Positions 32,266 through 40,618 of a stretch of 64,000 nt of DNA are shown here, piece after piece. The first letter of the stretch is position 1; every line of letters begins with the position of its first letter. Where the stretch lies: the IMG/VR virus record IMGVR_UViG_3300032046_000001, positions 62,001 through 126,000 of that record, one strand, 5' to 3'. The translations under genes and the position numbers were made by a program. The stretch is from a virus. The notes under the pieces were generated by a model. It ran no database searches. It was not told the DNA's origin and saw nothing but the letters and a program-made list of their open reading frames with translations.

Positions 32266-32280
32266 GTCAAATTAAAAATA
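32266..32280 (+). promoter_or_regulatory. GTCAAATTMAAAAT motif, site 2 of 4
   Basis: GTCAAATTAAAAATA, 18 bases after the terminator and 55 bases before the next ATG; the same 15 bases occur at 58316. Position between a terminator and an operon start fits a promoter element. Confidence 0.45.
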
Positions 32281-32334
32281 TTATGATATTAACATATAAA
32301 TGAATTTTTAAATTAAATTTTTTTGGAGGATATA

Positions 32335-32454
32335 ATGAAACCAGAAATATATGGAAAAGGTGAATGGGCAAGTATATCATACTGTCCACCAGTAACGACA
32401 ATTTATTTATTTAAAACAGAAGAAGCTAAAAAACTTGATCAGAGTGATAAATAG
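32335..32454 (+). CDS. 39-aa protein, shortened paralogue of 34268
   Basis: ATG after TTGGAGGATATA. KGEWASISYCPPVTTIYLFK matches the first part of the 88-aa protein at 34268 (GRWACIDACPSYTMIYLFN), then it stops after EEAKKLDQSDK. Either a degraded copy or a minimal version; the strong binding site argues that it is translated. Confidence 0.5.
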   Translation: MKPEIYGKGEWASISYCPPVTTIYLFKTEEAKKLDQSDK

Positions 32455-32470
32455 GAGAAATAAAAGGTAA

Positions 32471-32881
32471 ATGAAAATATACACTCTATATAGTGGAGTT
32501 TGTGAAGACAGACGAGTTGTTGGATTATTTACTTCTATAAAAAAATTAAATGAATTTAAAAATAGATATCACTCTCAGGAAAGTTATGATGAAGATCCTG
32601 AAGTCTTTGAAGTTGATTATTTTCCTGATGTAACTGAAGACAAAAAAATATATTTTGTAAATAGAAAATTAATATTTTCTGAAGAAGAATATACAACTTT
32701 CACATCCGACATCGCAGAAATGGGAAATGTAAATAAGATGTTTGATGATGTTTTTGGAAATTATGTCACAACTTATGTATGGGCATCATCTGAAGGTGAA
32801 GCTATCAATATAGCTAAGAAGTTATTTGAAGAAGCGGATAAAAATAAGAAAAGAAAAAAGGAAACATCACTCTTTCTATAG
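32471..32881 (+). CDS. Unknown 136-aa protein
   Basis: The N-terminus (IYTLYSGVCEDRRVVGLFTS) and WASSEGEAINIAKKLFEEAD near the end suggest a small alpha/beta protein. The very end is basic (KNKKRKKETS). AGGAGAAATAAAAGG precedes the start. No family recognised. Confidence 0.6.
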   Translation: MKIYTLYSGVCEDRRVVGLFTSIKKLNEFKNRYHSQESYDEDPEVFEVDYFPDVTEDKKIYFVNRKLIFSEEEYTTFTSDIAEMGNVNKMFDDVFGNYVTTYVWASSEGEAINIAKKLFEEADKNKKRKKETSLFL

Positions 32882-32890
32882 GAGAAAATA

Positions 32891-33391
32891 ATGAATGAAT
32901 ATATGCCAATCATAAAGTTCTATATAATTGCCTATCCAATAGGAAGATGGAAGAACTATCAAGAATGTTATGACTATTATTATGATCAACATAGAAGATT
33001 CTACGAAGAACATAAAGAACTACTATCGGAGAATATAATTGAAATGAATGCTAAAAGAGATGCTGATAAAGAGTGGAATAATAATATAATCGGTGAAATA
33101 AAGATGGTTCAAATTGATATAACTCGTATCGATGATCATATTAAAGAAATAGAAAATATCCCTTATTTTTATAAATGGATCAATGCCTGGGAAATTCCAG
33201 TTAAAAAGAAGATTGAAGTTAAAAAAGAAGAAAAAGAAGAATATAACACAGATGATAAAGACAATGAATCTTTACATTCACATCACAGTAATCACTTACA
33301 CCCACATAGTTCTATGAATACAACCCACCTATTACAAACACAAACAATCTGTTCGTTAGCCACATCTATGTCGAGTTTATTTCATGGATGA
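32891..33391 (+). CDS. Unknown 166-aa protein with His-rich tail
   Basis: Helical and aromatic-rich N-terminal two thirds (YQECYDYYYDQHRRFYEEH). After a Lys/Glu linker (KKKIEVKKEEKEEY) the tail is dense in His and Ser (HSHHSNHLHPHSS), a possible metal-binding stretch. Starts after AGGAG. Function unknown. Confidence 0.6.
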   Translation: MNEYMPIIKFYIIAYPIGRWKNYQECYDYYYDQHRRFYEEHKELLSENIIEMNAKRDADKEWNNNIIGEIKMVQIDITRIDDHIKEIENIPYFYKWINAWEIPVKKKIEVKKEEKEEYNTDDKDNESLHSHHSNHLHPHSSMNTTHLLQTQTICSLATSMSSLFHG

Positions 33392-33409
33392 AATTTAAGG
33401 AGAATAATA

Positions 33410-33748
33410 ATGAGTAAATTTGAAGACGCAGAGTATGCATTAAATGGTGGACCATATCAGTCAGGAATGAAAAAAGAAAGATGTATTGAAATTAATCCAG
33501 TTGATTTTGTATATGGCATCAGTCAACGAATTCAAGAACAGAAACCAAAACCATCACACAAGTTTACTTTATCTAAAGGAACAGTAATCAAGGGAATTGA
33601 TTCTAATTATCCAGACATTGTTGTTTCGAATGATGTTGATATAGAATTCAATGTTAGTATTGAATTATATATGGATAATAGTAAAAATCATGTTGATTGT
33701 TATTTGATAGATAAATATATACCAGTTTATATGGATGGAGTATTTTAA
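33410..33748 (+). CDS. Unknown 112-aa protein
   Basis: Begins SKFEDAEYALNGGPYQSGMK, ends in a beta-rich domain (IELYMDNSKNHVDCYLIDKY). AAGGAG precedes the ATG and the stop overlaps the next start. No family recognised. Confidence 0.6.
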   Translation: MSKFEDAEYALNGGPYQSGMKKERCIEINPVDFVYGISQRIQEQKPKPSHKFTLSKGTVIKGIDSNYPDIVVSNDVDIEFNVSIELYMDNSKNHVDCYLIDKYIPVYMDGVF

Positions 33749-33906
33749 TGATTTCTAAATTAAATAAAACAGATTTTCCAAAAAAAGAATTTAATAATGG
33801 TAGATTAAATATTACTTTAGCTGATATGAGTAATGTTGAAGTTCTTATGAAAAAAATAAATGAGATGATTGAACAAATAAATATAAAGGAAGAAGAAAAT
33901 ATATGA
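33748..33906 (+). CDS. Small helical protein (52 aa)
   Basis: Read directly, overlapping both neighbours (TAATG and ATGA). The C-terminal half (VEVLMKKINEMIEQINIKEE) is an amphipathic helix. The motif KINEMxE also appears in the 58-aa protein at 38016, suggesting a related short coiled coil. Function unknown. Confidence 0.5.
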   Translation: MISKLNKTDFPKKEFNNGRLNITLADMSNVEVLMKKINEMIEQINIKEEENI

Positions 33907-34268
33907 AAATAAAAATTGATTTCGTGACAAATAGTAGTTCGGCGAGTTTTATTATATATTTTAATTATGATAATAAAAACTGGACATTTGATTTATTTAA
34001 AAGAGAATTTTTAGAATATATTCAAAAAGGTTATATTGGAGGAGAGTTCGGTGCTGGTAATCAATCTAATTATCCACCAGACAATATTGAATTATTATCT
34101 GATGGCAGAGTAAAAGTAGAATCATGGACATCTATGTATAATGGTTATGAAAATGTTCCGAAATATATTATAGATTTGGTTATTAGATCACATCAAACAA
34201 AAGATTCAAATGATGATGAACCATATTTTGGTATAAAAGATGTAGAATTTGAGGTTAAGTGTGATTAA
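33903..34268 (+). CDS. Unknown protein with TNSSS N-terminal signature (121 aa)
   Basis: Starts MKIKIDFVTNSSSASFIIYF. An opening of the DFVTNSSSSSF kind is seen at the extreme N-terminus of many uncharacterised bacterial and phage proteins with otherwise different bodies. Its meaning is not known to me. The rest is a Gly/Asp-rich alpha/beta domain. Coupled to both neighbours. Confidence 0.6.
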   Translation: MKIKIDFVTNSSSASFIIYFNYDNKNWTFDLFKREFLEYIQKGYIGGEFGAGNQSNYPPDNIELLSDGRVKVESWTSMYNGYENVPKYIIDLVIRSHQTKDSNDDEPYFGIKDVEFEVKCD

Positions 34269-34534
34269 TGAAAACACAAATTAATGGAATGGGAAGATGG
34301 GCATGTATTGATGCGTGTCCATCTTATACCATGATATATTTATTTAATACTAAAGATGAAGCCGAACATGTTATGAAAAGATGGAATCATAGAATGCCAT
34401 GTTATGAAGATAAATCATTTTGTTTATGGTGTTCACATCAGACAAAATTAAAAGAAATAGATTCCATTGATGATATCAAAGTCAATATCACCATTCCAAA
34501 TGATGGAATGAAACCTATAGTTGAAATATTATGA
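34268..34534 (+). CDS. Unknown 88-aa protein, full-length relative of 32335
   Basis: GRWACIDACPSYTMIYLFNT near residues 9-28 and a Cys/His group (CYEDKSFCLWCSHQTK) near 45-60 could bind metal. The first part is shared with the 39-aa gene at 32335. Overlaps both neighbours. Function unknown. Confidence 0.6.
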   Translation: MKTQINGMGRWACIDACPSYTMIYLFNTKDEAEHVMKRWNHRMPCYEDKSFCLWCSHQTKLKEIDSIDDIKVNITIPNDGMKPIVEIL

Positions 34535-34773
34535 ATGATAAAATACACCAAAGAAGATTGGTTCAGTATATAGCTGATATTATAGAAAAGAAAGATTTTG
34601 GTAATGATCTTGGAGAAGCTGAAATTAAGGTCATTAATATAATATCACAAATTTATGATAATGATGGTCTTGATTATATTCCAGATATTATAACCGATAC
34701 TGAATTTGAAACTTTTATATTGAAACGATTAGAAAAAGAAAATAAAATCTGTTGGATTAAGATGGGATATTAA
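34531..34773 (+). CDS. Unknown 80-aa protein, paralogue of 46869
   Basis: RRLVQYIADIIEKKDFGNDL then GEAEIKVINIISQIYD parallels RRMIEYISTVISNNVFNCTL and PEAELKIINFISNVMN in the gene at 46869. Helical N-terminus, short acidic C-terminus. ATGA-type coupling. Function unknown. Confidence 0.6.
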   Translation: MNDKIHQRRLVQYIADIIEKKDFGNDLGEAEIKVINIISQIYDNDGLDYIPDIITDTEFETFILKRLEKENKICWIKMGY

Positions 34774-34775
34774 AT

Positions 34776-35120
34776 ATGATTGATGCTGAATTTCTAAATG
34801 AAGCCAAAGAGAAATATTTAAATAATAAGACAATTAATCAAATTTTAGATAGAGCAATTGAATTATGGGGTGATAAATCTCAATCAATGATGTTGATTGA
34901 AGAGATGGCTGAATTAATAAAAGCTCTATGTAAAGCTCTTAATAGAAATAAAAAAGATATTGAGAATCTTCATGAAGAACTCGTTGATGTTGAGATTTGT
35001 TTATATCAAGCAAAAAGAATATTTAAATTAAGTGAAGAAAAACAGAATAAAATAATGATTGAAAAATTAAATAGATTAGAAAATAAGATCAAGAAATATG
35101 AAGAGGAAGAGTATATATGA
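34776..35120 (+). CDS. MazG-like nucleotide pyrophosphohydrolase
   Basis: 114-residue all-helical protein. LIEEMAELIKALCKAL near 47-62 and LHEELVDVEICLYQAK near 72-87 give the ExxE...ExxD metal pattern of MazG/all-alpha NTP pyrophosphohydrolases. These enzymes hydrolyse (d)NTPs to monophosphates; in phages they can lower ppGpp effects or clear non-canonical nucleotides. Ends in a charged coiled coil. Coupled to the next gene. Confidence 0.75.
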   Translation: MIDAEFLNEAKEKYLNNKTINQILDRAIELWGDKSQSMMLIEEMAELIKALCKALNRNKKDIENLHEELVDVEICLYQAKRIFKLSEEKQNKIMIEKLNRLENKIKKYEEEEYI

Positions 35121-35440
35121 CAAACAAGAAAATTACAGAAGTGCTAAATAAGTATGAAGAATTTATAAATGATTATATGAAAACTCACATGCTGACAATT
35201 AAATTTAGTGAATCATGTAATCACATCTTGGAAATGATACCCAAAATGAGAATTTTTTTACAACAAAATAAACAAGAAAAAATTAACAGATGGTTAGGAT
35301 TCATTCAAGGTTTTATGTGGTCAAGTGGATTCTTCACAATCGATGAAATGAGAAGTCATAACAAAGAAGAAGAATTAGAACCAATCACTGTCAATGAAAA
35401 AACCTTATATGATACTGACATAAGGGATATTATATATTAA
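35117..35440 (+). CDS. Conserved phage protein of unknown function (107 aa)
   Basis: HILEMIPKMRIFLQQNKQEK then NRWLGFIQGFMWSSGFFTID and EMRSHN is a pattern I recognise from short uncharacterised proteins in many phages and prophages. All-helical. Overlaps both neighbours. Confidence 0.65.
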   Translation: MTNKKITEVLNKYEEFINDYMKTHMLTIKFSESCNHILEMIPKMRIFLQQNKQEKINRWLGFIQGFMWSSGFFTIDEMRSHNKEEELEPITVNEKTLYDTDIRDIIY

Positions 35441-35805
35441 TGAGTAAAATAAATAGAATAATTAAAGAACCACCAATTCCAGGATCATTTAAAAAAGAAG
35501 ATTATGAAAAGGCTGTGAAAGCAGCAATCGATTCAGAAAACTGGTACAGTGAAAATATAGAAGACCAATTAAAAGATATTATCAAATATTTAAGAAACAA
35601 TGGAGTTAATACTGAGTGTTCTTGTGGACACGAATTATATATTCAATGTCAATATATTCCAGAAGGTTGGATACAGATGGTTCATAATCTATTATATAAT
35701 TATTTATATAAACATGATAAAAAAATAAATTTTGAAATTCATGTTCATCATAAGGTTGATGATGGACATCCTTATAGTACAATGGAGATAAAATTAAATG
35801 AATGA
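35440..35805 (+). CDS. Unknown 121-aa protein
   Basis: Alpha/beta protein with a Cys/His patch TECSCGHELYIQCQYIP near 64-80 and HVHHKVDDGHPY near 106-117. Starts at a TAATG overlap. No family recognised; metal binding is possible. Confidence 0.6.
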   Translation: MSKINRIIKEPPIPGSFKKEDYEKAVKAAIDSENWYSENIEDQLKDIIKYLRNNGVNTECSCGHELYIQCQYIPEGWIQMVHNLLYNYLYKHDKKINFEIHVHHKVDDGHPYSTMEIKLNE

Positions 35806-35932
35806 TTTTATTAAACAGAGGTTTAATCGTTGTATTTGGGCTGGAAAAATACTAAGAGAATACAGAAAAAAATTAATAGAGAATCGAGAAAGAAATTTAA
35901 AATTCATTAGGGAGATAAAACTAAATGAATAG
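35798..35932 (+). CDS. Small basic protein (44 aa)
   Basis: Read directly: ATG at 35798 overlapping the previous gene, stop overlapping the PyrD-like start. Very basic and helical (GKILREYRKKLIENRERNLK), so it may touch nucleic acid or act as a coupling peptide. Function unknown. Confidence 0.45.
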   Translation: MNDFIKQRFNRCIWAGKILREYRKKLIENRERNLKFIREIKLNE

Positions 35933-36860
35933 AGACTTTATAAGTACATTTGGAAAAGTATTTATGACATCTGGTGTAAAAGGCTTAGATGGTAGCGGAT
36001 ATTGGTACGACAAGTTCCTTAATTTTATACCAGGACACTCATCAGAAGGTGCAACTTTAATTTTAAAGACTGTAACTCTAAATAAACGCGATGGTAATAT
36101 TCCTCTTAATGATAAATTACAACCAATAAAATATTTCCCATCTTGTGTTAGATTATATCCATTTAGTGGTGCTATAATAAATTCAGTTGGCGTATCTAAT
36201 CCTGGTATAGAATCAATGTTGGTTAGTGGAATATGGCAGAAATTAGATCTACCAATATTAATATCAATCATTCCTGTTGAAAAAGACCGGAAAGCAAGAA
36301 TAGAGGAGATACAGAAAATAAAAAATATTATTTATAAATACAAATATTCATTTGATTGTCCACGAAAAGTTGGCATCCAGTTAAATGTTAGTTGTCCTAA
36401 TGTCAACATTTCTATTAATAATTATATTCAAGATCTTCTTTGTTATCTTGCAGTACTCAGTGAATTAAAAATGTCAATTGATGTTAAGATAAATGTTTTA
36501 GTACCACCAGAGAAATTAGAAAATTGTGCGTTTATGTGTGATATTATCACATGTTCTAATACAATTCCATATGGTTCATTTCCAGATAAGATCAATTGGA
36601 AGAAATACAGATTACCTGAATATCCCAATCAAGGTGGTTTATCCGGTAATCCTATTAAACCATTCGTACTTGATTGGATTAAGCGTTTTAAAGATTGTTA
36701 TCCAGATTATCCAATCAAGGGTTGTGGTGGAATAATGTCTAAAAATGATGTTGATTTATATAAAGAGGCTGGAGCATCAGCAATCGAGATTGGTTCAGTA
36801 AAAGCTCTCAGACCTTGGAGAGTAAAAAGTATTGTAGAAAGGGCAAATAAAATATTATGA
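35925..36860 (+). CDS. pyrD: Dihydroorotate dehydrogenase-like flavoprotein
   Basis: TIM-barrel FMN enzyme of pyrimidine synthesis. Visible are LILKTVTLNKRDGN near 46-59, NSVGVSNPGIESML near 86-99, QLNVSCPNVNIS near 150-161, NQGGLSGNPIKPFVLDWIKR near 230-249, and KGCGGIMSKNDVDLYKEAGA near 258-277 with AIEIGS, the phosphate-binding loop for FMN. Class 1-like by length (311 aa) and no membrane helix. Together with PyrF it covers steps on either side of PyrE. GGGAGATAAA precedes the ATG. Confidence 0.88.
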   Translation: MNRDFISTFGKVFMTSGVKGLDGSGYWYDKFLNFIPGHSSEGATLILKTVTLNKRDGNIPLNDKLQPIKYFPSCVRLYPFSGAIINSVGVSNPGIESMLVSGIWQKLDLPILISIIPVEKDRKARIEEIQKIKNIIYKYKYSFDCPRKVGIQLNVSCPNVNISINNYIQDLLCYLAVLSELKMSIDVKINVLVPPEKLENCAFMCDIITCSNTIPYGSFPDKINWKKYRLPEYPNQGGLSGNPIKPFVLDWIKRFKDCYPDYPIKGCGGIMSKNDVDLYKEAGASAIEIGSVKALRPWRVKSIVERANKIL

Positions 36861-37066
36861 AAATAACTTTTGATGTCGAACCCAATAATGAGGAAAAATC
36901 GAAAAAAACAATTCAAGATTTAAAAGAACGATTTAAAAAAAGAAATATATTCAAAGAGTTAACTGAAGAGATTGAAAAAAATTTCAAATTTAAAGAAGAA
37001 TTAAATAATGAAATGAAAGGAAGTTTAAATGAATTGGAAATTAAAGGAGAATGTGAGATTGAATAA
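36857..37066 (+). CDS. Small charged helical protein (69 aa)
   Basis: Nearly all Lys, Glu, Asn and Phe in a helical pattern (IQDLKERFKKRNIFKELTEE). ATGA overlap with PyrD. Likely a small coiled coil; function unknown. Confidence 0.55.
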   Translation: MKITFDVEPNNEEKSKKTIQDLKERFKKRNIFKELTEEIEKNFKFKEELNNEMKGSLNELEIKGECEIE

Positions 37067-37226
37067 AGTTTGTTCTACTTGTATTCATGGATCTCATCTA
37101 ATGTCCAATGAATCTGTTGAACTATGTCTAAAAGATATGGACACTGATAATGATGATACAATGATGCCAGCACTATCTCCAAGAATTAAAACTTGTTTAA
37201 ATTATGAATCAGAAGAAAGTGATTAA
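37059..37226 (+). CDS. Small Cys-rich protein (55 aa)
   Basis: TTG start chosen because AAAGGAG lies nine bases before it; the frame is open further upstream inside the previous gene. It has CSTCIHG, then CLKD and CLNYE, giving four Cys that could bind zinc or iron. Function unknown. Confidence 0.5.
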   Translation: MNKVCSTCIHGSHLMSNESVELCLKDMDTDNDDTMMPALSPRIKTCLNYESEESD

Positions 37227-37236
37227 AATTTAATTT

Positions 37237-37551
37237 ATGATCAAATTAAAAATTGAAGAATATAACAAATTAGTAGATTTGATTGCTGAACATTTATATG
37301 TTATATCTCAAACATTCATGTGTGGTATTGATTCTCGTGTCTCTAAAGAAGAAATATTAAATGCATTTAAAACCAAAGAATTTGAAAAAGAATGGAAAGA
37401 TATAAAACAAGAACTTGAAACAAATGAACTCTGGAAAGATGGAAAACACTTTGGAGACTGTACAGAATTTCCAAGTCCATGTCTGAGGTGTGAGTATGAA
37501 AGTTATATTGAAGAATCGAGGGAAAAATTAAAAAATATTGGTATTGTTTAA
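37237..37551 (+). CDS. Unknown 104-aa protein with Cys C-terminus
   Basis: Helical N-terminal half (EEYNKLVDLIAEHLYVISQT) somewhat like that of the gene at 40915. C-terminal FGDCTEFPSPCLRCEYESY has three Cys in a knuckle-like order. Function unknown. Confidence 0.6.
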   Translation: MIKLKIEEYNKLVDLIAEHLYVISQTFMCGIDSRVSKEEILNAFKTKEFEKEWKDIKQELETNELWKDGKHFGDCTEFPSPCLRCEYESYIEESREKLKNIGIV

Positions 37552-37576
37552 CTTAATAAATAACAGGAGATTCCCT

Positions 37577-38023
37577 ATGATTAAAGATGTTGATAAACCA
37601 TTAACACTTGGAGAAAAAATCTCAGATAAAATAGCTGAGTTTGGTGGTAGTTGGTATTTTATTATTTCTTTTTTTATTTTTTTGATGATATGGATCATTT
37701 TAAATTTGATTTTTTTTATACACCCATTTGATCCATTTCCATTCATTCTTCTTAATTTATGTCTATCTTGTTTAGCATCAGTTCAAGCTCCAATCATACT
37801 TATGACAGCAAATAGACAAGAATCCAGAGATCGAATCAGAGATGAAAAAGAATATATAATAAATCAGAAAGCTGAAATGGAAATAATGCAACTACACAGA
37901 AAGATAGACGATATTTATTTTAAAATAGATAGAGTAAATGAAAATTTAGGAAAAATGGAGAAGGAGATGTTTTCTTTATTGAAGGGGCAAATTGTAAAGG
38001 AGAGGAATAAAGTAAATGATTGA
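37577..38023 (+). CDS. DUF1003 membrane protein
   Basis: 148 residues from the ATG after AGGAG. It shows the family signature: KIAEFGGSWYFIISFFIFL near 19-37, then HPFDPFPFILLNLCLSCLAS near 55-74 and QAPIILMTANRQESRDRIRD near 76-95, with two membrane helices and a cytoplasmic coiled coil. DUF1003 proteins are widespread in bacteria with no settled role; phage copies are uncommon. Ends coupled to the next small gene. Confidence 0.82.
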   Translation: MIKDVDKPLTLGEKISDKIAEFGGSWYFIISFFIFLMIWIILNLIFFIHPFDPFPFILLNLCLSCLASVQAPIILMTANRQESRDRIRDEKEYIINQKAEMEIMQLHRKIDDIYFKIDRVNENLGKMEKEMFSLLKGQIVKERNKVND

Positions 38024-38192
38024 TAAAATAAAAATGAATGAACTATCAATAGATTATTATTCAAATAGTCAACAAGTTGTAATTAATAAAATAAATGAGA
38101 TGGTTGAAGCTATGAATCAAATGAGAAATGATATAGACGAACTTATGTCAGTATGGAAAGTAACGAATGATGAATATTTTAGTAATTGGTAA
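38016..38192 (+). CDS. Small helical protein (58 aa)
   Basis: Read directly: ATG at 38016 overlapping the DUF1003 stop; its end overlaps the PurD start by 26 bases. VVINKINEMVEAMNQMRNDI is a helix resembling the tail of the gene at 33748. AAAGGAGAGG stands before it. Function unknown. Confidence 0.5.
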   Translation: MIDKIKMNELSIDYYSNSQQVVINKINEMVEAMNQMRNDIDELMSVWKVTNDEYFSNW

Positions 38193-39444
38193 TGCTGGTA
38201 GAGAACACGCCATTTGTAAAAAATTATATGATGATAAGAAAGTTTCTCAGATATATTGTATTCCAGGCAATGCTGGTATACGAGATATAGCCACATGTAT
38301 TGATATTGATATATTGGATTTTGATAGTTTAATCAAATTCGCAAAAGAACATACTATTGATTATACCATTGTAGGTCCAGAACTTCCGTTATCACTTGGT
38401 ATAGTCGATAAGTTTCAAGAAAATAATCTCAAAATATTCGGTCCTACCCAAAAAGCCTCTCAAATGGAATCCAGCAAAGTTTTTGCTAAAAATTTAATGA
38501 AAGAAAATAATATCCCAACGGCAGATTATAATGTCTTTGACAATCCTATGGATGCCAAAGAGTACATTATGAGGTCAGGAAAGCCACTTGTAATCAAAGC
38601 AGACGGCTTATCTTCAGGTAAGGGTGTGTTTGTATGTAATGATAAAATCGACGCTACAATGGCCATTCAGACGATTATGGAAGATAAGAAATTTGGAGAA
38701 TCTGGTAATAAGATTATCATAGAAGAAAAATTAGAAGGTTATGAATTATCTCTATTACTATTCGTTAATGGAATGTCTTTTGAATCAATGATTCTTGCTA
38801 AAGATCACAAACGAATATTTGATGGAGACAAAGGTGAAAATACTGGTGGAATGGGTTGTATAGCACCAATGAAAATTAGTTATACTTTAGAACAAAAGAT
38901 CTTGTATAAGATTATATATTCAACTCTTAATGGAATGTATAATGCAGGATTGAATTACTGTGGTGTTTTATTTATTGGTCTTATGATTGTAAGTTCAAAA
39001 GAAGGAACCAAGTCTTTTAATGATCCATTTGTTCTTGAATATAATGTTAGATTTGGTGATCCAGAGACACAAGTGATTCTTCCACTAATGAGAAATAATT
39101 TGATTGATATTATAAAAAATACTATTGATAATAAATTAGAAAGAAGTTGGTTAACTTGGTATAATAAATTCGCAACTTGTGTTATTTTGTCATCTGGTGG
39201 TTATCCTGATAAATATGAAGTTGGAAAAGAAATCACTGGTTTCGAGAATATTAAAGATTCTTATGTTTTTCATTCTGGTACAATATTAAAAGATGATAAA
39301 TATTATACCAATGGTGGAAGAGTATTGGGTATTACTTCTCTTGGAAAAGATAGAGAAGAGAGTATAAAGAATGTTTATAATGAAGTTAAAAAAATAAACT
39401 TTGAAGGAATGTATTATAGGAGAGATATAGGAAAATGTGTTTAG
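38167..39444 (+). CDS. purD: Phosphoribosylamine-glycine ligase (GAR synthetase)
   Basis: Full-length ATP-grasp enzyme (425 aa; ATGs at 38167 and 38170 both possible). NILVIGNAGREHAICKKLYD at the N-terminus, DYTIVGPELPLSLGIVDKF near 63-81, VIKADGLSSGKGVFVCND near 143-160, FDGDKGENTGGMGCIAPM near 219-236 and YNVRFGDPETQVILPLM near 294-310 are the family motifs. Second step of purine synthesis, cytoplasmic. No other pur gene is seen here, so it likely relieves a host bottleneck. Confidence 0.95.
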   Translation: MMNILVIGNAGREHAICKKLYDDKKVSQIYCIPGNAGIRDIATCIDIDILDFDSLIKFAKEHTIDYTIVGPELPLSLGIVDKFQENNLKIFGPTQKASQMESSKVFAKNLMKENNIPTADYNVFDNPMDAKEYIMRSGKPLVIKADGLSSGKGVFVCNDKIDATMAIQTIMEDKKFGESGNKIIIEEKLEGYELSLLLFVNGMSFESMILAKDHKRIFDGDKGENTGGMGCIAPMKISYTLEQKILYKIIYSTLNGMYNAGLNYCGVLFIGLMIVSSKEGTKSFNDPFVLEYNVRFGDPETQVILPLMRNNLIDIIKNTIDNKLERSWLTWYNKFATCVILSSGGYPDKYEVGKEITGFENIKDSYVFHSGTILKDDKYYTNGGRVLGITSLGKDREESIKNVYNEVKKINFEGMYYRRDIGKCV

Positions 39445-39956
39445 AACAGGAATTTTTATTTAAAAAAGAAATAACTAACTATCAAAGTTTCATGGAAGTG
39501 ATGACATCATTTTATATGGCTGAATTACCATATGAATTCAGAATAAAAACCTATATAAATTATTTACTATTATTTTCACATAATATTGATATTGGTTATA
39601 TTGTTAGAGATTTAGATGAGGCAAAATATATTATAAATAAGTTATATGAACTTTTTGATAATTTACCAAAAATACTACGACCTCAATTTTATAAGAAAAA
39701 TGAATTTAGTTGTATCACAATGAATAGTAGAAATTCGTTTCAAATGATTTATAAAAAATCCGACATTCTTGGAAGACGTTATGATTATATAATTGTTGAT
39801 GATTATGAAACTTACAAATGTTTTGCTAATGAATTAGTTCCAAGTTTAGTACCAGATGGAAAAATTATCACAAGAATGAATTTTGATGATGTTATCAGCG
39901 ATAGAGAACCAATATGTAATAATAGTTGTGACTGTCCATATAAGAAGGTTTGGTGA
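39435..39956 (+). CDS. Possible terminase-ATPase-like fragment (173 aa)
   Basis: Residues ~55-145 read IGYIVRDLDEAKYIINKLYE, then a strand pair (FSCITMNSRNSFQMIY), GRRYDYIIVDDYE (Walker-B-like) and SLVPDGKIITRMNF. That order follows the second half of terminase large-subunit ATPase domains. No Walker A is visible and the acidic pair is DD not DE. It could be a decayed ATPase or an unrelated regulator. The end has a Cys group (CNNSCDCPYK). Confidence 0.4.
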   Translation: MCLEQEFLFKKEITNYQSFMEVMTSFYMAELPYEFRIKTYINYLLLFSHNIDIGYIVRDLDEAKYIINKLYELFDNLPKILRPQFYKKNEFSCITMNSRNSFQMIYKKSDILGRRYDYIIVDDYETYKCFANELVPSLVPDGKIITRMNFDDVISDREPICNNSCDCPYKKVW

Positions 39957-39957
39957 A

Positions 39958-40413
39958 ATGATTAAACTAATTGAAGAAGAAGAAAAATTATTACCATGTA
40001 ATCCAATTATGGCTATTAAGTCAATTCGTGATAGAGCTGATTGTTCTTTAAGAGAAGCTAAAGAAGCAGTAGATTCACATCCAAAATATAAAACAAGAAT
40101 AGAACTCTATGATAGATTATGTCCAGTTTGTGAAGAACCAGTTTGTATTCAATGTAATGGTTGTCGATGTATATGTGGTAACTTAATTATTGAAGCTTAT
40201 CCGAAATCAGTTCAAGAAAAATTAGAACAACTCATAGCAGAAGTTGATGACACTTGTATTGATAATGAACGAATAGCAAGGAAAAGTAATATCAACGAAG
40301 TAGAAAAATATAAAGATTATCAATGGGATGGTTGTTGTGGATTTGTTGATGAAGAATTTACAGCACCAGAAGATGGTAAGATGTACTTAATCGGATTTAA
40401 TTATGGACATTGA
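39958..40413 (+). CDS. L7/L12-C-terminal-like domain with Cys cluster (151 aa)
   Basis: Start placed at the ATG after GAAGG; the longer frame lies in the previous gene. [20 protein letters not shown] then KEAVDS near 16-41 resembles the C-terminal fold of ribosomal L7/L12 (KIxVIKxIRExTGLGLKEAK). [20 protein letters not shown] near 56-75 is a Cys-rich metal site. The combination is unusual; I infer a protein-binding module, not a ribosomal protein. Confidence 0.55.
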   Translation: MIKLIEEEEKLLPCNPIMAIKSIRDRADCSLREAKEAVDSHPKYKTRIELYDRLCPVCEEPVCIQCNGCRCICGNLIIEAYPKSVQEKLEQLIAEVDDTCIDNERIARKSNINEVEKYKDYQWDGCCGFVDEEFTAPEDGKMYLIGFNYGH

Positions 40414-40618
40414 AAATAAAAAAGTGATATTTTATCATAAAAGACCTGATGGTTATAATGATGAAATGGATTTTTTTGAAAGTACTATAGCTGATCTTAT
40501 TGAAAGAGATTGGATATATAAAAAAGATGGTGCTTATTGGATGAGAACCACCCTTGTTGGTGATGATAAAGATCGTATTATTATAAGGTCGTATAAAGGA
40601 GATAAAAATGAAATATGA
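40403..40618 (+). CDS. Unknown 71-aa protein
   Basis: Beta-rich small protein ([20 protein letters not shown]). Overlaps both neighbours by 11 bases, so it is translated as part of a chain. No family recognised. Confidence 0.55.
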   Translation: MDIENKKVIFYHKRPDGYNDEMDFFESTIADLIERDWIYKKDGAYWMRTTLVGDDKDRIIIRSYKGDKNEI

